Source: Stieleria varia
GTDB lineage: Bacteria; Planctomycetota; Planctomycetia; Pirellulales; Pirellulaceae
Direction of reading: 5' to 3'
Length of the DNA stretch: 64,000 nucleotides
Assembly (NCBI RefSeq): GCF_038443385.1
Contig: NZ_CP151726.1
Span: 7,440,001 to 7,504,000, forward strand
In this document: positions 49,158-58,916 of the stretch, in pieces
Position numbering within the stretch: the first letter of the stretch is position 1
Layout of the letters: each line of letters begins with the position of its first letter
Made by a program: the position numbers and the translations under genes
Notes under the pieces: generated by a model
What the model was told of the DNA's origin: nothing
What the model saw: the letters and a program-made list of their open reading frames with translations, nothing else
The model's database searches: none

Positions 49158-51341
49158 TCACGCGGTGTCGCCCATGCTCAGTCTTGCTTCGTAGCGTTTC
49201 ATCATTTGCTGCTTCAAATCCGCCAGAGACGGATCGTCCATTTCCGGGTCATCGTCGATCATTTCCTGGGCGACCGCCCGGGCAACGGCCAGGATCTCCT
49301 GATCTTCGACCAGGCTCGCGATGCGCAGCGGCGGCAAACCGCTTTGGCGTTGCCCCAGCATGTCTCCCGGACCACGCATCCGAAAATCGGCTTCGGCGAT
49401 CTCAAAACCGTCGTCCGTTTTTTCTAAGACTTGCAGTCGTTCGTTGTCACTCGCAGCTTGTGCACCATCGGTGAACAAGGCAACGTGCCCGGCGTGAGTC
49501 CCGCGAGAAACGCGACCACGCAACTGGTGCAATTGGGCCAATCCGAATCGCTCGGCACCCAAGATCGCCATCACGGTCGCATTGGGTACATCAATCCCGA
49601 CTTCGATCACCGTCGTGCTGACCAGCACATCAATTTCTCCTGCGGCAAACGCGTCCATCACGGATTGCTTTTCCTCGTTGGACAATCGGCCGTGCAATAA
49701 CGCCACGCGATGATCGGCAAAGACTGTGCTTCGCAAGTTCTCAAAGACGGTCAGCACAGACGAAACGTCTTCTTTGCCATCCTCACTATCGGCTTCAGCG
49801 TCCTGGTCGGTGTTCCTTTCAGTGTTTCGTTCGTCGGGCGAGACTCGCGGGGCGACCACGTACGCTTGGCGGCCTTCCGCGAGGCGTTCTTTGACGAACT
49901 GCCACCAGCGTTCTTTCCAACCGTCGTGGGCAAGGTACGTGTTGACCTCGCATCTGCCGGGCGGCTTCTCATTCAGCGTACTGAGTTCGACGTCGCCGAA
50001 CATCGTCATCGCGACCGAGCGGGGAATCGGCGTGGCGGACATGACCAAGTAGTGCGGATCGATTCCGCCGCCACGCAACTGTACGCGTTGTCGGACTCCG
50101 AATTTGTGCTGCTCGTCGATCACGCAAAGTCCGAGCTTGGCGAACTCGATCGAAAACAACAGGGCTTGAGTGCCGACGAGCAAATCAATTTCGCCCGCCG
50201 CGGTTCCCGCCAGCACATCGCGTCGCTCAGCGGCGGTCAGGGACCCGCACAGCAAACCGACCCGTACACGGCTGCCATCGAGCATTTTCTGTAGCGTGCG
50301 AAAGTGCTGTCGCGCGAGGACTTCGGTCGGAGCCATCAGCACCGCTTGGTATCCGTTGGCCACCGCCAGCATCATGGCGTAAACCGCAACGACGGTCTTG
50401 CCGCTGCCCACGTCACCCTGCAGCATTCGGTTCATGGGGAATTGACGCGACATGTCCACACAGACTTCGTCGATCACCCTTTGCTGATCGCCGGTCAACT
50501 CAAACGGAAATCGATTCTTGATTCGGGCGTCCCACAGTCCGGTGCGTGAGATCACCGGCGCCTGCAGTGCGCTGGTCAGTCGTCGGCGTCGGATGGCGAG
50601 CGCCAACTGCATGACCAGCAGTTCTTGAAAGATAAATCGTGTCCGCGCGGCAACGATGGCTTCTTTGGAATCGGGTCGGTGAATCGCCCGCAGAGCCGTA
50701 GCGATATCAGGTAAATCGCCCACGACATTGATGCCGGCATGTCGAAGCCGAATGGCTGATTGTCGACGAAGCGATTCCGGCATGACTTCGCGAATGGCGT
50801 GCGCGGCGGACGCGGTTGCCAGATCGGTCAGCTTGCGCAAGTCGGCTTGTTTGATGCCGTCGGTCAACGCGTAGATCGGCAAGATCTGAGGTTTCGGGAC
50901 GGCTTCGTCACCATCCAGAATGGTGACCTTGGGGTGCACGAATTCCCAACGCAGTCCGGTGAGTTTCGGCGCTCCGCTGATCATGACCTTGCGATCAAAG
51001 GTCAGTGTCTCGGCGCGAAAGGGCTGATTAAAAAACAAGATCCGGACGCTGCCGGTGGAGGTTTCGACGATCGCGCCGAATACAGATTTTCCGGGCGTGC
51101 GGGACACGATTTCGGCATCCGTGATCACGCCGACCAAAGCCGCCTCGACGCCTTCTCGCAATCGGTCCACGGGGACCGAAGGTGCGGGGAATTCGTAGTC
51201 GCGGGGGAAAAAGAACAGCAGATCACGGACGTTTCGCAAGCCGAGTTTGGCGAGCTTTTGGGCGCGGTCGCCGCCCACACCGGGCAAGAATTGCAGCGAT
51301 GCGGTCAGCTCCAGTTCGGTGGCATTGTCCTCGCCTTGCAT
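49158..51341 (-). CDS. recG: ATP-dependent DNA helicase RecG
   Basis: RecG remodels stalled forks and Holliday junctions. From the ATG at 51341 (MQGEDNATELELTASLQFLPGVG), with GAGGTG a dozen bases upstream, the protein has 727 residues. The N-terminal wedge/OB domain includes 'LPGVGGDRAQKLAKLGLRNVRDLLFFFPRDYEF'. Helicase motifs are Walker A QGDVGSGKTVVA, DEQH (VIDEQHKFGVRQR), TAT-like 'MSATPIPRS' and 'VIEVGIDVPNATVMAI...QLRGRVSRG'. An acidic insert rich in Glu, Asp and Asn ('NTERNTDQDAEADSEDGKED') between motifs IV and V is not in standard RecG. Confidence 0.95.
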   Translation of the reverse strand: MQGEDNATELELTASLQFLPGVGGDRAQKLAKLGLRNVRDLLFFFPRDYEFPAPSVPVDRLREGVEAALVGVITDAEIVSRTPGKSVFGAIVETSTGSVRILFFNQPFRAETLTFDRKVMISGAPKLTGLRWEFVHPKVTILDGDEAVPKPQILPIYALTDGIKQADLRKLTDLATASAAHAIREVMPESLRRQSAIRLRHAGINVVGDLPDIATALRAIHRPDSKEAIVAARTRFIFQELLVMQLALAIRRRRLTSALQAPVISRTGLWDARIKNRFPFELTGDQQRVIDEVCVDMSRQFPMNRMLQGDVGSGKTVVAVYAMMLAVANGYQAVLMAPTEVLARQHFRTLQKMLDGSRVRVGLLCGSLTAAERRDVLAGTAAGEIDLLVGTQALLFSIEFAKLGLCVIDEQHKFGVRQRVQLRGGGIDPHYLVMSATPIPRSVAMTMFGDVELSTLNEKPPGRCEVNTYLAHDGWKERWWQFVKERLAEGRQAYVVAPRVSPDERNTERNTDQDAEADSEDGKEDVSSVLTVFENLRSTVFADHRVALLHGRLSNEEKQSVMDAFAAGEIDVLVSTTVIEVGIDVPNATVMAILGAERFGLAQLHQLRGRVSRGTHAGHVALFTDGAQAASDNERLQVLEKTDDGFEIAEADFRMRGPGDMLGQRQSGLPPLRIASLVEDQEILAVARAVAQEMIDDDPEMDDPSLADLKQQMMKRYEARLSMGDTA

Positions 51342-51604
51342 ATCAACCGTCACCTCGTAAGTCGCATTGGCTCGCAAAAAAGCCGCCCCATAAAAAACTT
51401 GCTTCCCCTCCCCCGGGGCGTCACAATATCGCCTTTCCGAGAGACGATGTCGAGCGTATCGAATTCCGGTTGCTGCGTAGCCGATTCAACACGATTCACT
51501 CGATTGACCCGGGGCACCCAGTGGCGGACTGTCAGGCTTTTGTTGACGTGCTTCATTGCGGGGCAACAACGCTAGTTTACCGATGACCAGCAACAAAGCA
51601 TGCG

Positions 51605-54600
51605 ATGAAAGAAATCAATAGCGACGATGCTCCGATGGATGAGGGATTTCCTGGTGAATTTCTGGGGGAATCGCAGGAGGATTTCCAAGAGAAATCGCCG
51701 GAGAGTTCGCCTGAGGCACACGGCAGCGATCATTCGTCCAGCGAAGTAGTGTCCGGCGAAGTAGTGTCCGGCGAAGTAGTGTCCGGCGAAGTAGTGTCCG
51801 GCGAAGTAGTGTCCGGCGAAGTAGTGTCCGGCGAAGTAGTGTCCGGCGAAGTAGTGTCCGGCGAAGTAGTGTCCGGCGAAGTAGTGTCCGGCGAAGTAGT
51901 GTCCGGCGAAGTAGTGTCCGGCGAAGTAGTGTCCGGCGAAGTAGTGTCGATCGAGGCTGTTTCCAATGATTCACCGAACGATGATTCACCGAACGATGAT
52001 GTGACGTCCCAACAAGACGACTCCGCAACTCCTGCGACATCACACCGCGCCGCTCGGCAGTCCGCGATCGCGATTGCCGTTTTGCTTTCCGTTCTCACCG
52101 TGGCTCTGAATTGGCCGTTGCGATATGCGGAGATCGGATCATTGGGGGGCATGGATGCGGTGGTTGATTTTGATTCATCGGGCTTTTACGTCATGCCCAG
52201 GATGGCGGGCTGGCCTTGTCATTACTGGATCCACTACGACGAACAGGGCAACGTTCCCGCAGTCAATGTTTTTTCAGGGATCGGATTGCTAATCAATGTC
52301 GTGTCAGGCGCGTTGGTCATCGGATTGATCTGCTGGTACCTGTACCGTCGCGGACTTCGTCAAGTCGGCGGCCGCAAATCCAATATCCGGATTGCGGACC
52401 TGTTGCTGATCACACTCCTGCTGGCTGCCCCGTTTGGTTGGTGGCAATATCAAAAGACACAGCAGCAAGCCGTGGTTGAGATCGTGCAGCGATATGCTAA
52501 GGATGGTGACTCGGTTCATGTCTCGGCATGGGTGCCTGCTCTGCTACGAGATCGGCTTCCGCAATGGCTGTCCAGCAATTTGCAGCGAGTACGTGGTGTT
52601 CGATTGGAGCATCCCAGTGATGCGAAGGTCGCCGAGGCAGTTGCGATCCCCACCCTGACGCACTTCCGCGTCGGTGGTGGAGAGTACGACTTGTCGTTGC
52701 TCGATGATTTGGGGCGTCGCATTCATTTGATCGATGTCAGGATATCAGGACGCCAGTTGGACACGCCGACGGTCGAGATGCTGGCGTCGAATCCACGAGT
52801 ACACTCGTTGAACCTGATGCGGACCAACGTGGATGCTGGTGTGTTGAACGCAATGGGCCAGTTGCCCGCTCTACGACGCCTGAATCTGATGCACTCCGAT
52901 GTGCATTTGGCCGATCTTGGTCGCCCGCCCTGGGCAGACTGGATCGAGATCATGATCTTGCCTCATCCGGAGTCTGGAGGCGCCGATGAATTGATCCTTG
53001 ATCAATGGCCGGAGCTACAAGAATTGAACATCAACGAATTGGATGTTCCACTGAACGCCACGGCGATGAAGGTTCAGTTGTCCGGGCTGCCGAAGCTCAC
53101 GACGTTGCGATTGGATCGCTTTCAAGCGTTTGATTTGACGCTCACCGATTTGCCCAAGCTGACCGTAGTGAGCAGTCAGAAGGACAACTGGACCTCCAGG
53201 ATCGCACGCGGTGGCAAGATGCCAGGGTTGAACTGGCTGAAGCGATTTCACGGTCGCAAGCTTCCCGAGTTGGAAACTTTGGAGGCGTTCGTCTGTGATC
53301 TGGAATCGCTTTCGATCAACGAAGTCCCCATGCTCAGGGATCTAGGGCTCGGGGTTTATCAGATCCATGCCGAGCAGGGATGGAATGAGCGGGGCGGGCC
53401 ACAGGAAGCCTCGACTTATCCGGAACAACTCGACCCAGAGGTTGCCAAGGCGATCATCCAGGGAGTTGGCAGCAGCGATGGACCGGCAACGATTGACTTA
53501 GATGCCGTTCCGCTTTCCGGAGTCGACCTGACGCCACTGGCTGGCAATCAACAGATTCAGAATCTGTACCTGGGATACACCAACACGAATCTGAAACAAT
53601 GGAAACAGCTCGCGGGACTGAAAAGGCTCAAGCAACTGCGACTCGATGGAAACATGGTTGCGATGGACGACGTCGAGATTCTGTTGGATCAGTTTCCTGA
53701 GCTTGAGTCTTTGGAGTTTGCCAACGACGGGCGGCGAGGCTCTGGTATGTTCATGTCCTACCGCAGTGGAGGCGATTTGGAATTGATCGGTCGCCCGAAT
53801 TTGAAATCGATCACGATGGACCATTCGACGGGCGGAATGTTTGAGACGGTCCGCGTCGTCGACATGCCGATGCTGCAAGCCGACTTGGATTTTCAGTGGA
53901 TTTCTCAAGAGCTGGAGATTCGCAATTCACCTTCCCTGACGGGACTTTCGATCGCAACGCCGCTGCCAGAGAAGATCACGCTCCGCGATCTGAGGGACCT
54001 CAATCATTTTGCCGTGGGTGGACAAGCCGTCGACGATGCGTTTCTGTCTCAAATCGCTGGCTGTGACAAGCTGTCAAAACTGACGCTGGCCTACGTCAGC
54101 GCCTCCGAAGATGCGTTGTCGAAATTGCCACTGCAATCCATCACCCATTTGTACCTGCCAGGTTGCAATGTCGACGATGCGGTGGTCGAAAAATGGCCGG
54201 AGATGACTTCACTGACCTCGGTGGACTTGAGTGAAACCAAGATCACTAACGCATCGCTGAATCGATTGCTTCATTCTAAACTGCTAACCAACGTCAATTT
54301 GAATCACTGCCCCATTGATCCCGCCGCTCTCAATATCTTGGCAACCAAAGACAGTCTCACCTCCCTTTCGCTCGCCGGCATCGGATTGGATGCCAGCACA
54401 TTGGAATCGCTGCTGCAAGTGAGCCTGCTGGAGTATATTAATGTTTCGGGAACCACAGTGCCGGATGATGTATTGGATGCTTTAGCGAATGTGCAGTTTT
54501 CTCCGAAGCTACTGGTGCTGCGTGATTGCAAGTTGGACTCTCAGCGATTGCTGGCGTTGATGCAAAAACAACGAGGATTGTTGATTGACCCGACGGGCAG

Positions 54601-55063
54601 CAATTTAGCCACCGAGGTTTACACTCGTCTGCTATCACAACAACGCATCGTCGATGAAGACGAGTTCAATCAACGTAGGGCAATGGAGGCAGCGCTGGCT
54701 GCCGCTCAACCAGGGATTCGAGTGGGATTTCCAGCGACAGGGACACATGATTCCATCATCGACACGGACAGCTTTTCACCGGACGGCCAGTTCGGAGAGC
54801 GGGCGATGGCCGCCAGACAAAAAGCGATACAACGACGACAAAGTGAATTTGGGAGGCCGTCGACGACTGCACCATCGACCGGCGTGAGCGGTTGGCTTCA
54901 GCGTATGCTGCTGGGCAGTTCAACAGACGAATTACCAAGCGATTTTGACGAAGATGCGACCCCGCCAGGCGAATTGAGCGAAACCGAATCAGTGGATGCC
55001 AATTACAGCGAAACTGAATCAGTCGACACCGATCCAACCGTAGAGAGAGAGGCAGCGGAATGA
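51605..55063 (+). CDS. Large membrane protein with a VVSGE repeat tail and LRR-like domain
   Basis: A 1152-residue protein not recognised as a known family. The N-terminal part (1-45) is acidic, then a VVSGE repeat (about 49-115), a Ser/Asp-rich linker, and three hydrophobic helices: about 153-172 (IAIAVLLSVLTVALNW), 225-246 and 262-280. From about 340 to 1010 it shows irregular leucine-rich repeats, for example 'LPALRRLNLMHSDV', 'LKRLKQLRLDGNM' and 'LTNVNLNHCPIDPAALNIL', so a horseshoe-like binding surface outside or at the membrane is likely. The end is acidic. Base composition is AT-richer than neighbours (29 of 60 GC at 54481-54540). The stop overlaps the next gene's ATG by four bases, so both are coupled. 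Confidence 0.78.
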   Translation: MKEINSDDAPMDEGFPGEFLGESQEDFQEKSPESSPEAHGSDHSSSEVVSGEVVSGEVVSGEVVSGEVVSGEVVSGEVVSGEVVSGEVVSGEVVSGEVVSGEVVSGEVVSGEVVSIEAVSNDSPNDDSPNDDVTSQQDDSATPATSHRAARQSAIAIAVLLSVLTVALNWPLRYAEIGSLGGMDAVVDFDSSGFYVMPRMAGWPCHYWIHYDEQGNVPAVNVFSGIGLLINVVSGALVIGLICWYLYRRGLRQVGGRKSNIRIADLLLITLLLAAPFGWWQYQKTQQQAVVEIVQRYAKDGDSVHVSAWVPALLRDRLPQWLSSNLQRVRGVRLEHPSDAKVAEAVAIPTLTHFRVGGGEYDLSLLDDLGRRIHLIDVRISGRQLDTPTVEMLASNPRVHSLNLMRTNVDAGVLNAMGQLPALRRLNLMHSDVHLADLGRPPWADWIEIMILPHPESGGADELILDQWPELQELNINELDVPLNATAMKVQLSGLPKLTTLRLDRFQAFDLTLTDLPKLTVVSSQKDNWTSRIARGGKMPGLNWLKRFHGRKLPELETLEAFVCDLESLSINEVPMLRDLGLGVYQIHAEQGWNERGGPQEASTYPEQLDPEVAKAIIQGVGSSDGPATIDLDAVPLSGVDLTPLAGNQQIQNLYLGYTNTNLKQWKQLAGLKRLKQLRLDGNMVAMDDVEILLDQFPELESLEFANDGRRGSGMFMSYRSGGDLELIGRPNLKSITMDHSTGGMFETVRVVDMPMLQADLDFQWISQELEIRNSPSLTGLSIATPLPEKITLRDLRDLNHFAVGGQAVDDAFLSQIAGCDKLSKLTLAYVSASEDALSKLPLQSITHLYLPGCNVDDAVVEKWPEMTSLTSVDLSETKITNASLNRLLHSKLLTNVNLNHCPIDPAALNILATKDSLTSLSLAGIGLDASTLESLLQVSLLEYINVSGTTVPDDVLDALANVQFSPKLLVLRDCKLDSQRLLALMQKQRGLLIDPTGSNLATEVYTRLLSQQRIVDEDEFNQRRAMEAALAAAQPGIRVGFPATGTHDSIIDTDSFSPDGQFGERAMAARQKAIQRRQSEFGRPSTTAPSTGVSGWLQRMLLGSSTDELPSDFDEDATPPGELSETESVDANYSETESVDTDPTVEREAAE
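51736..51960 (+). repeat. 15-bp coding tandem repeat (VVSGE units)
   Basis: Thirteen exact copies of GTCCGGCGAAGTAGT run from 51751 to 51945, bordered by a one-mismatch copy (51736-51750) and a decayed copy (51946-51960). Near-identity points to recent expansion. Copy changes keep the frame; the repeat is also open in antisense frames. Confidence 0.95.
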
Positions 55064-57336
55064 AGATTCCTTCGTCCCACCGATCCGTTTGTTCGTTACT
55101 GATCTCCGGGTTCTTGGCTGTCTGTGTCGGCTGTGGTGAGCCGATCTATCATGCGGTCGACTATCAGCGTCCCAGCTTGGACATCAAATGGAGTGAACCG
55201 TCTGACAGTTCACGCTACGAATGGCCGCTGAAGAGGCAGAATTACATTGTCACCAAGCCGCCACCGATGGCCTATTTGACATCGTTTTCCGAGAAGTTCT
55301 CGTTCGACAATGTGTATGAGGAGCCGTTGGTTCCTTGGGACGATCTCCCGTTGGGGGACGAGGCCAAAGCGTTCTTGGCCGAGATTTACGATCCGTTGCC
55401 AACACAATTGGAAACCTCTCTAACGATCGATCCCAACGAGATGACGGGCGATCAGGCGTTCGATCTCTCACTCGACGGCAAGCGATTGGTGTTGCTGCGC
55501 AATACACAATTGGTGCTCTACAACACGGAGACGAACAAGCGAATCGGCAGCATGCCATTGCCTGGCGACTGGTCCAGTGCTCCACCTCATGCTGTCCGCT
55601 TTTGTGGCCGCAGCAAAGATTTTCTCGTTGCATCCACGAAGCAAATTTGTCGTATAAGCGGCAAGGACGGTCAGATCAGCAGCCAAGTCGATGGCTGCAA
55701 CGCGTCAATCGTTCGATGGGACATCACACCCAATGATGATGCGATGGTGTTGCTAAGCGACGAAGGCAAGATCTACTTGGGGCATCCAGATTTGACGTAT
55801 TTCTCTCCCGCCAATGTGGAGGATCGCACTTACACCGACGTCGCAATCACAGAGGATGCCAGTCACGCAATTGCGGTTTCGGAGTCCAGTGGTGCTTATT
55901 TTTCGCACATTCTGAATACTAAAGACCATCGAGTCACTGAATTTCACACGATCGATGCGGAAGTTGTGCATAAAGCAATTCGAGTCGTGGGTGGCTTGAA
56001 CGCTGATGCCTGGCTGGACCAGGCTACATGGGTCGTGGCGCTAGAACGCAACAAAGAAGGGTCCGATGAAAAAGAAAACTATCTGGATCTGCGTTGGGGA
56101 TACTGGCGTCCTCACTTAGCCGTCAGTTGCACTCGCGACGAAAAGACGAACTGGTTCTTGACCGTCGGTATGCGGATCATCAATGATCAAGCCCAGTGGA
56201 TCCTGTTTGATTTTGGTCCCAAGAGCAGAAACCACTCTGTCGCGATACCGCTGCAGGAAAAGCCCCGTCGGATGGTTGCCAGTCGCAATGGTGGACTGGT
56301 GGTGCTGCTTGACTCCGCAGGGTTGCATCTCCATCCACGTCGTGCTTGGCGATCCCCAAGGAGAATCGATATACCGGAACTTGGCTACGCCGTCGTCAGA
56401 ACGGCCGATGTCAAGCAAATCGAGTTGCTCTACGAAGCACTCGGACGCCAGAAACGTTGGTCCGCTGGCAAATGCCCCAGTGAGCTACAGGACTACCTCC
56501 TCAGTTTTGCATCAGAATTATGGAGATCGTTGGATCGAAAAGGAGATGAGATCTCGGAGCAGGACAAGCGAGTGTTGCAAAGCCTGGTTCAGTGGCGAGA
56601 GGAAGGCAGCGTATTGTCAAAGACCGTTTCGGGGTACCGACATGCGATGGATGCTTGGGAAGCACGCGGCAATGGGATGAGCGATTCCGTTTCACAGGGA
56701 GGCTGGAAAACGTTTGAGGAATCCAATCGCAAAGCGCAAGCAGATCTCAAGGCGGCTGTGGAGTCAGACAATCCGCCATCACTCGCACTGCTGCAGTTGA
56801 CGCAAGTCAGCTTGGATCTGGACGGCGATCTGACGGCTGTTGATCCCCTGGCCAGACGATTTGTCGAACTGTACCCAGACAACTTGCGGATCGCGGGTTG
56901 CCTTGGCATCAAGCTGTTGCCCCAGTGGCATGGCGCTCCAGGTGACGTTGTCAGCTTCTTTACCGCACATTCGAAACTCTACGAAGGCAAGCACTCCGAC
57001 ATCGTCTATGCATTGATGGCCGGCCGATTGTCTCGACACCTCTACAATGACTCAGCACTGGATTGGAAAAGTTTTGATATCTCGCGCATGATGTCGGGCA
57101 TCACCGAATACGATCGGCAGAATTGGCCGGTGGAATACGACATGTGGTACGCCAAGGAATGCTTGAGCCGATTGGCGACAAGGGAACAAAACGAACAGAT
57201 GCTACGTTACCTGATGAAATCGGTCGCCGTTTTCCCCGTCGTCGACAAGAACACATTCTGGTACACCAGAGACACGGTGAGTGTTCCCAAACAAATCTTT
57301 GATGATGTGCTGGCTCGTGAAAACAAGTCGCCGTGA
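55060..57336 (+). CDS. Propeller-like lipoprotein coupled to the LRR-like gene
   Basis: A 758-residue lipoprotein of unknown function. The signal peptide ends in a lipobox (FLAVCVGCGEP). The N-terminal half has repeated beta-rich segments such as 'DLSLDGKRLVLLRNTQLVLYNTETNKRIGS' and 'WDITPNDDAMVLLSDEGKIYLGHPD', consistent with a WD40/beta-propeller. The C-terminal half (from about 500) is helical and TPR-like ('LALLQLTQVSLDLDGDLTAVDPLARRFVELYPDN'). Its ATG lies in the overlap ATGA with the preceding stop, so the two proteins are made together and may form one envelope complex. The GC content is near 50% in the line I counted (56521-56580). Confidence 0.78.
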   Translation: MKIPSSHRSVCSLLISGFLAVCVGCGEPIYHAVDYQRPSLDIKWSEPSDSSRYEWPLKRQNYIVTKPPPMAYLTSFSEKFSFDNVYEEPLVPWDDLPLGDEAKAFLAEIYDPLPTQLETSLTIDPNEMTGDQAFDLSLDGKRLVLLRNTQLVLYNTETNKRIGSMPLPGDWSSAPPHAVRFCGRSKDFLVASTKQICRISGKDGQISSQVDGCNASIVRWDITPNDDAMVLLSDEGKIYLGHPDLTYFSPANVEDRTYTDVAITEDASHAIAVSESSGAYFSHILNTKDHRVTEFHTIDAEVVHKAIRVVGGLNADAWLDQATWVVALERNKEGSDEKENYLDLRWGYWRPHLAVSCTRDEKTNWFLTVGMRIINDQAQWILFDFGPKSRNHSVAIPLQEKPRRMVASRNGGLVVLLDSAGLHLHPRRAWRSPRRIDIPELGYAVVRTADVKQIELLYEALGRQKRWSAGKCPSELQDYLLSFASELWRSLDRKGDEISEQDKRVLQSLVQWREEGSVLSKTVSGYRHAMDAWEARGNGMSDSVSQGGWKTFEESNRKAQADLKAAVESDNPPSLALLQLTQVSLDLDGDLTAVDPLARRFVELYPDNLRIAGCLGIKLLPQWHGAPGDVVSFFTAHSKLYEGKHSDIVYALMAGRLSRHLYNDSALDWKSFDISRMMSGITEYDRQNWPVEYDMWYAKECLSRLATREQNEQMLRYLMKSVAVFPVVDKNTFWYTRDTVSVPKQIFDDVLARENKSP

Positions 57337-57347
57337 GTTTGCATTAG

Positions 57348-58247
57348 CTAAGCGATCGTCAGTAACGCAACGCCTGCCAGGATCATGGCCACGCAGACGG
57401 CTTTGGCCCGGAAGTTCACTTCACGCAGTGCTCTGGCCCCGAACGCCAGGGCGATCACGACGCTGCTGCGACGCAGGGTTGAGACGATCGCGATCATCGC
57501 ATCGGGATCCGACAAGGCAGTGAAATACGCGAAGTCAGCGGCCAGTAGCAGCGGGCTGATCCAAAGGATCGTGCGACGCCACTGAAAGGGATGCTTCGGG
57601 CGGTCGCGGAAGTACCATCGCACCGCCATCGGCAGCATCACGGGGACAAGGTAGACCGTGAACCATGCTTGAACGGTCGCCGGGCGAATCATCGCACTCT
57701 GCAGCAGCCACTTGTCGTAGATCGAACTGATTGCACCGAGCAACGTGGCAATCACCATGCACGCCACCCAACGGTCCCGAGTGAATCGGATGCCTTCGCG
57801 ATTGCCGACCAGCGAAAATCGCCAGAAACCCGCCATGACGATTGCGATGCCCAACCACTGCATCGGCGTGGGACGTTCCCCCATCGCGATCGTCGCGATC
57901 AGGATGGTCCAAAGCGGACTGGTCGCACGGATGGGAGCGCCGATGGAGAGCGGCAGATGCTTCAAGGCAGTGAACGCAAACGTCCACGACGCGCCGACCA
58001 GTATGCTCTTGGTGAGCAACAGGCCATGCTGCGCCCAACTCAGTGCGTCCACACGGAGCGATTCCACGGGCACGCTACTGGGAAAACCATGTGACCACAC
58101 GATCATCGGCAACCAAATCACCGCCCCCACCGTGACGCTGATCAACAACACGATCGGCACCGCGTTGCCGCGCACGGACAGCTTTTTGGAGACGTCGTAA
58201 ACGCCCAGCAATACTGCAGAAATCAAGCTCAGGAAAATCCAGTTCAT
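57348..58247 (-). CDS. EamA/DMT-superfamily transporter
   Basis: A 299-residue inner-membrane protein with about ten predicted helices in two five-helix EamA repeats. The first repeat ends with 'APIRATSPLWTILIATIAMGERPTPMQWLGIAIVMAG', the classic EamA block; the second ends 'TLRRSSVVIALAFGARALREVNFRAKAVCVAMILAGVAL'. Drug/metabolite transporters of this kind export amino acids, sugars or other metabolites; substrate is unknown. It is convergent with the lipoprotein gene, with 11 bases between the ends. Confidence 0.88.
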   Translation of the reverse strand: MNWIFLSLISAVLLGVYDVSKKLSVRGNAVPIVLLISVTVGAVIWLPMIVWSHGFPSSVPVESLRVDALSWAQHGLLLTKSILVGASWTFAFTALKHLPLSIGAPIRATSPLWTILIATIAMGERPTPMQWLGIAIVMAGFWRFSLVGNREGIRFTRDRWVACMVIATLLGAISSIYDKWLLQSAMIRPATVQAWFTVYLVPVMLPMAVRWYFRDRPKHPFQWRRTILWISPLLLAADFAYFTALSDPDAMIAIVSTLRRSSVVIALAFGARALREVNFRAKAVCVAMILAGVALLTIA

Positions 58248-58345
58248 CCCTGCAGCATCACGCGGGCAGACCGCTTTGGGAAGCCGTCAAGCAGCGATCA
58301 TGAAAAACACGTCGTCGAGCCTCTCGGGACGTGCGATAAATCATT

Positions 58346-58481
58346 GTCGCTCGACTTTCCAAGTCGATAGCGTTCTCCGCTGTACGTTGTCGACTCGGAG
58401 AGTCGAACGACAATCCGCAAGCGGCAACTTATTAATCGCACGTCCCCCGAGGCTCGAAGATTCGCGTCTCGGAGAGACGCG
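58346..58481. repeat. Palindromic repeats between the DMT and HExxH genes
   Basis: A CTCGACTTTCCAAGTCGATA copy lies at 58349-58368, a GACTCGGAGAGTCGA variant near 58391, and a hairpin (GCGTCTC 58464-58470 with GAGACGC 58474-58480) follows just beyond the stop of the HExxH gene at 58491. The spacer of 243 bases has no other feature. Confidence 0.7.
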
Positions 58482-58490
58482 TCTACGTGT

Positions 58491-58889
58491 TCACCACTTC
58501 GCTGGTCTTGGAAAGCCCCAGCTGGCGGCCAGGGCGTCGGCGGCTTCTTCGCGGTCGGTGATTTCGCCCCAGCCGCCGTTTCGCAAATAAGCATGAGCGA
58601 ACTCGTGGGCGATCACATACCAGGCAAACGCTTCCTCGGCCTGGGCGAGCTTTCGTCTCAGCACGACGCATCGGCTGCCGCTGCCCGTCGGACTGGGCAT
58701 GTCCATCATCAGACTCCAGCCCTTGCCCGGCTCGTAGTTGTCCACCGTGACGCGAAATCGGGGATCCTCCAGGAAATCACGTTGGACCTCCAGCGGTAAT
58801 GAATGCAACACGTGGTTCACACGCTGAGGCAGCGGCTCGTGGCCGACAAACGATTCCAAGTAGATCTGAAAGATGTTGAAGCTCCCCAT
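58491..58889 (-). CDS. Small HExxH zincin-like protein, unknown function
   Basis: A 132-residue protein with no signal or membrane segment. It carries HEFAH (95-99), the HExxH zinc-metallopeptidase motif, followed 15-20 residues later by 'DREEAADALAASWGF', where Glu115 or Asp118 could be the third zinc ligand; the spacing and the 'EAADALA' wording recall the ImmA/IrrE and related minimal peptidases. The short N-terminal part has no known fold that I recognise. It follows the YebC gene in the same direction with a gap of 27 bases and is probably co-transcribed. Confidence 0.72.
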   Translation of the reverse strand: MGSFNIFQIYLESFVGHEPLPQRVNHVLHSLPLEVQRDFLEDPRFRVTVDNYEPGKGWSLMMDMPSPTGSGSRCVVLRRKLAQAEEAFAWYVIAHEFAHAYLRNGGWGEITDREEAADALAASWGFPRPAKW

Positions 58890-58916
58890 GACCGAGCCGT
58901 TGCAAAAACGAAGGGA

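Noticed and set aside
51736-51960. Possible CRISPR array because of many short identical repeats
   Set aside because: The 15-bp units are contiguous without spacers, stay in frame inside a coding gene and have no cas genes nearby.
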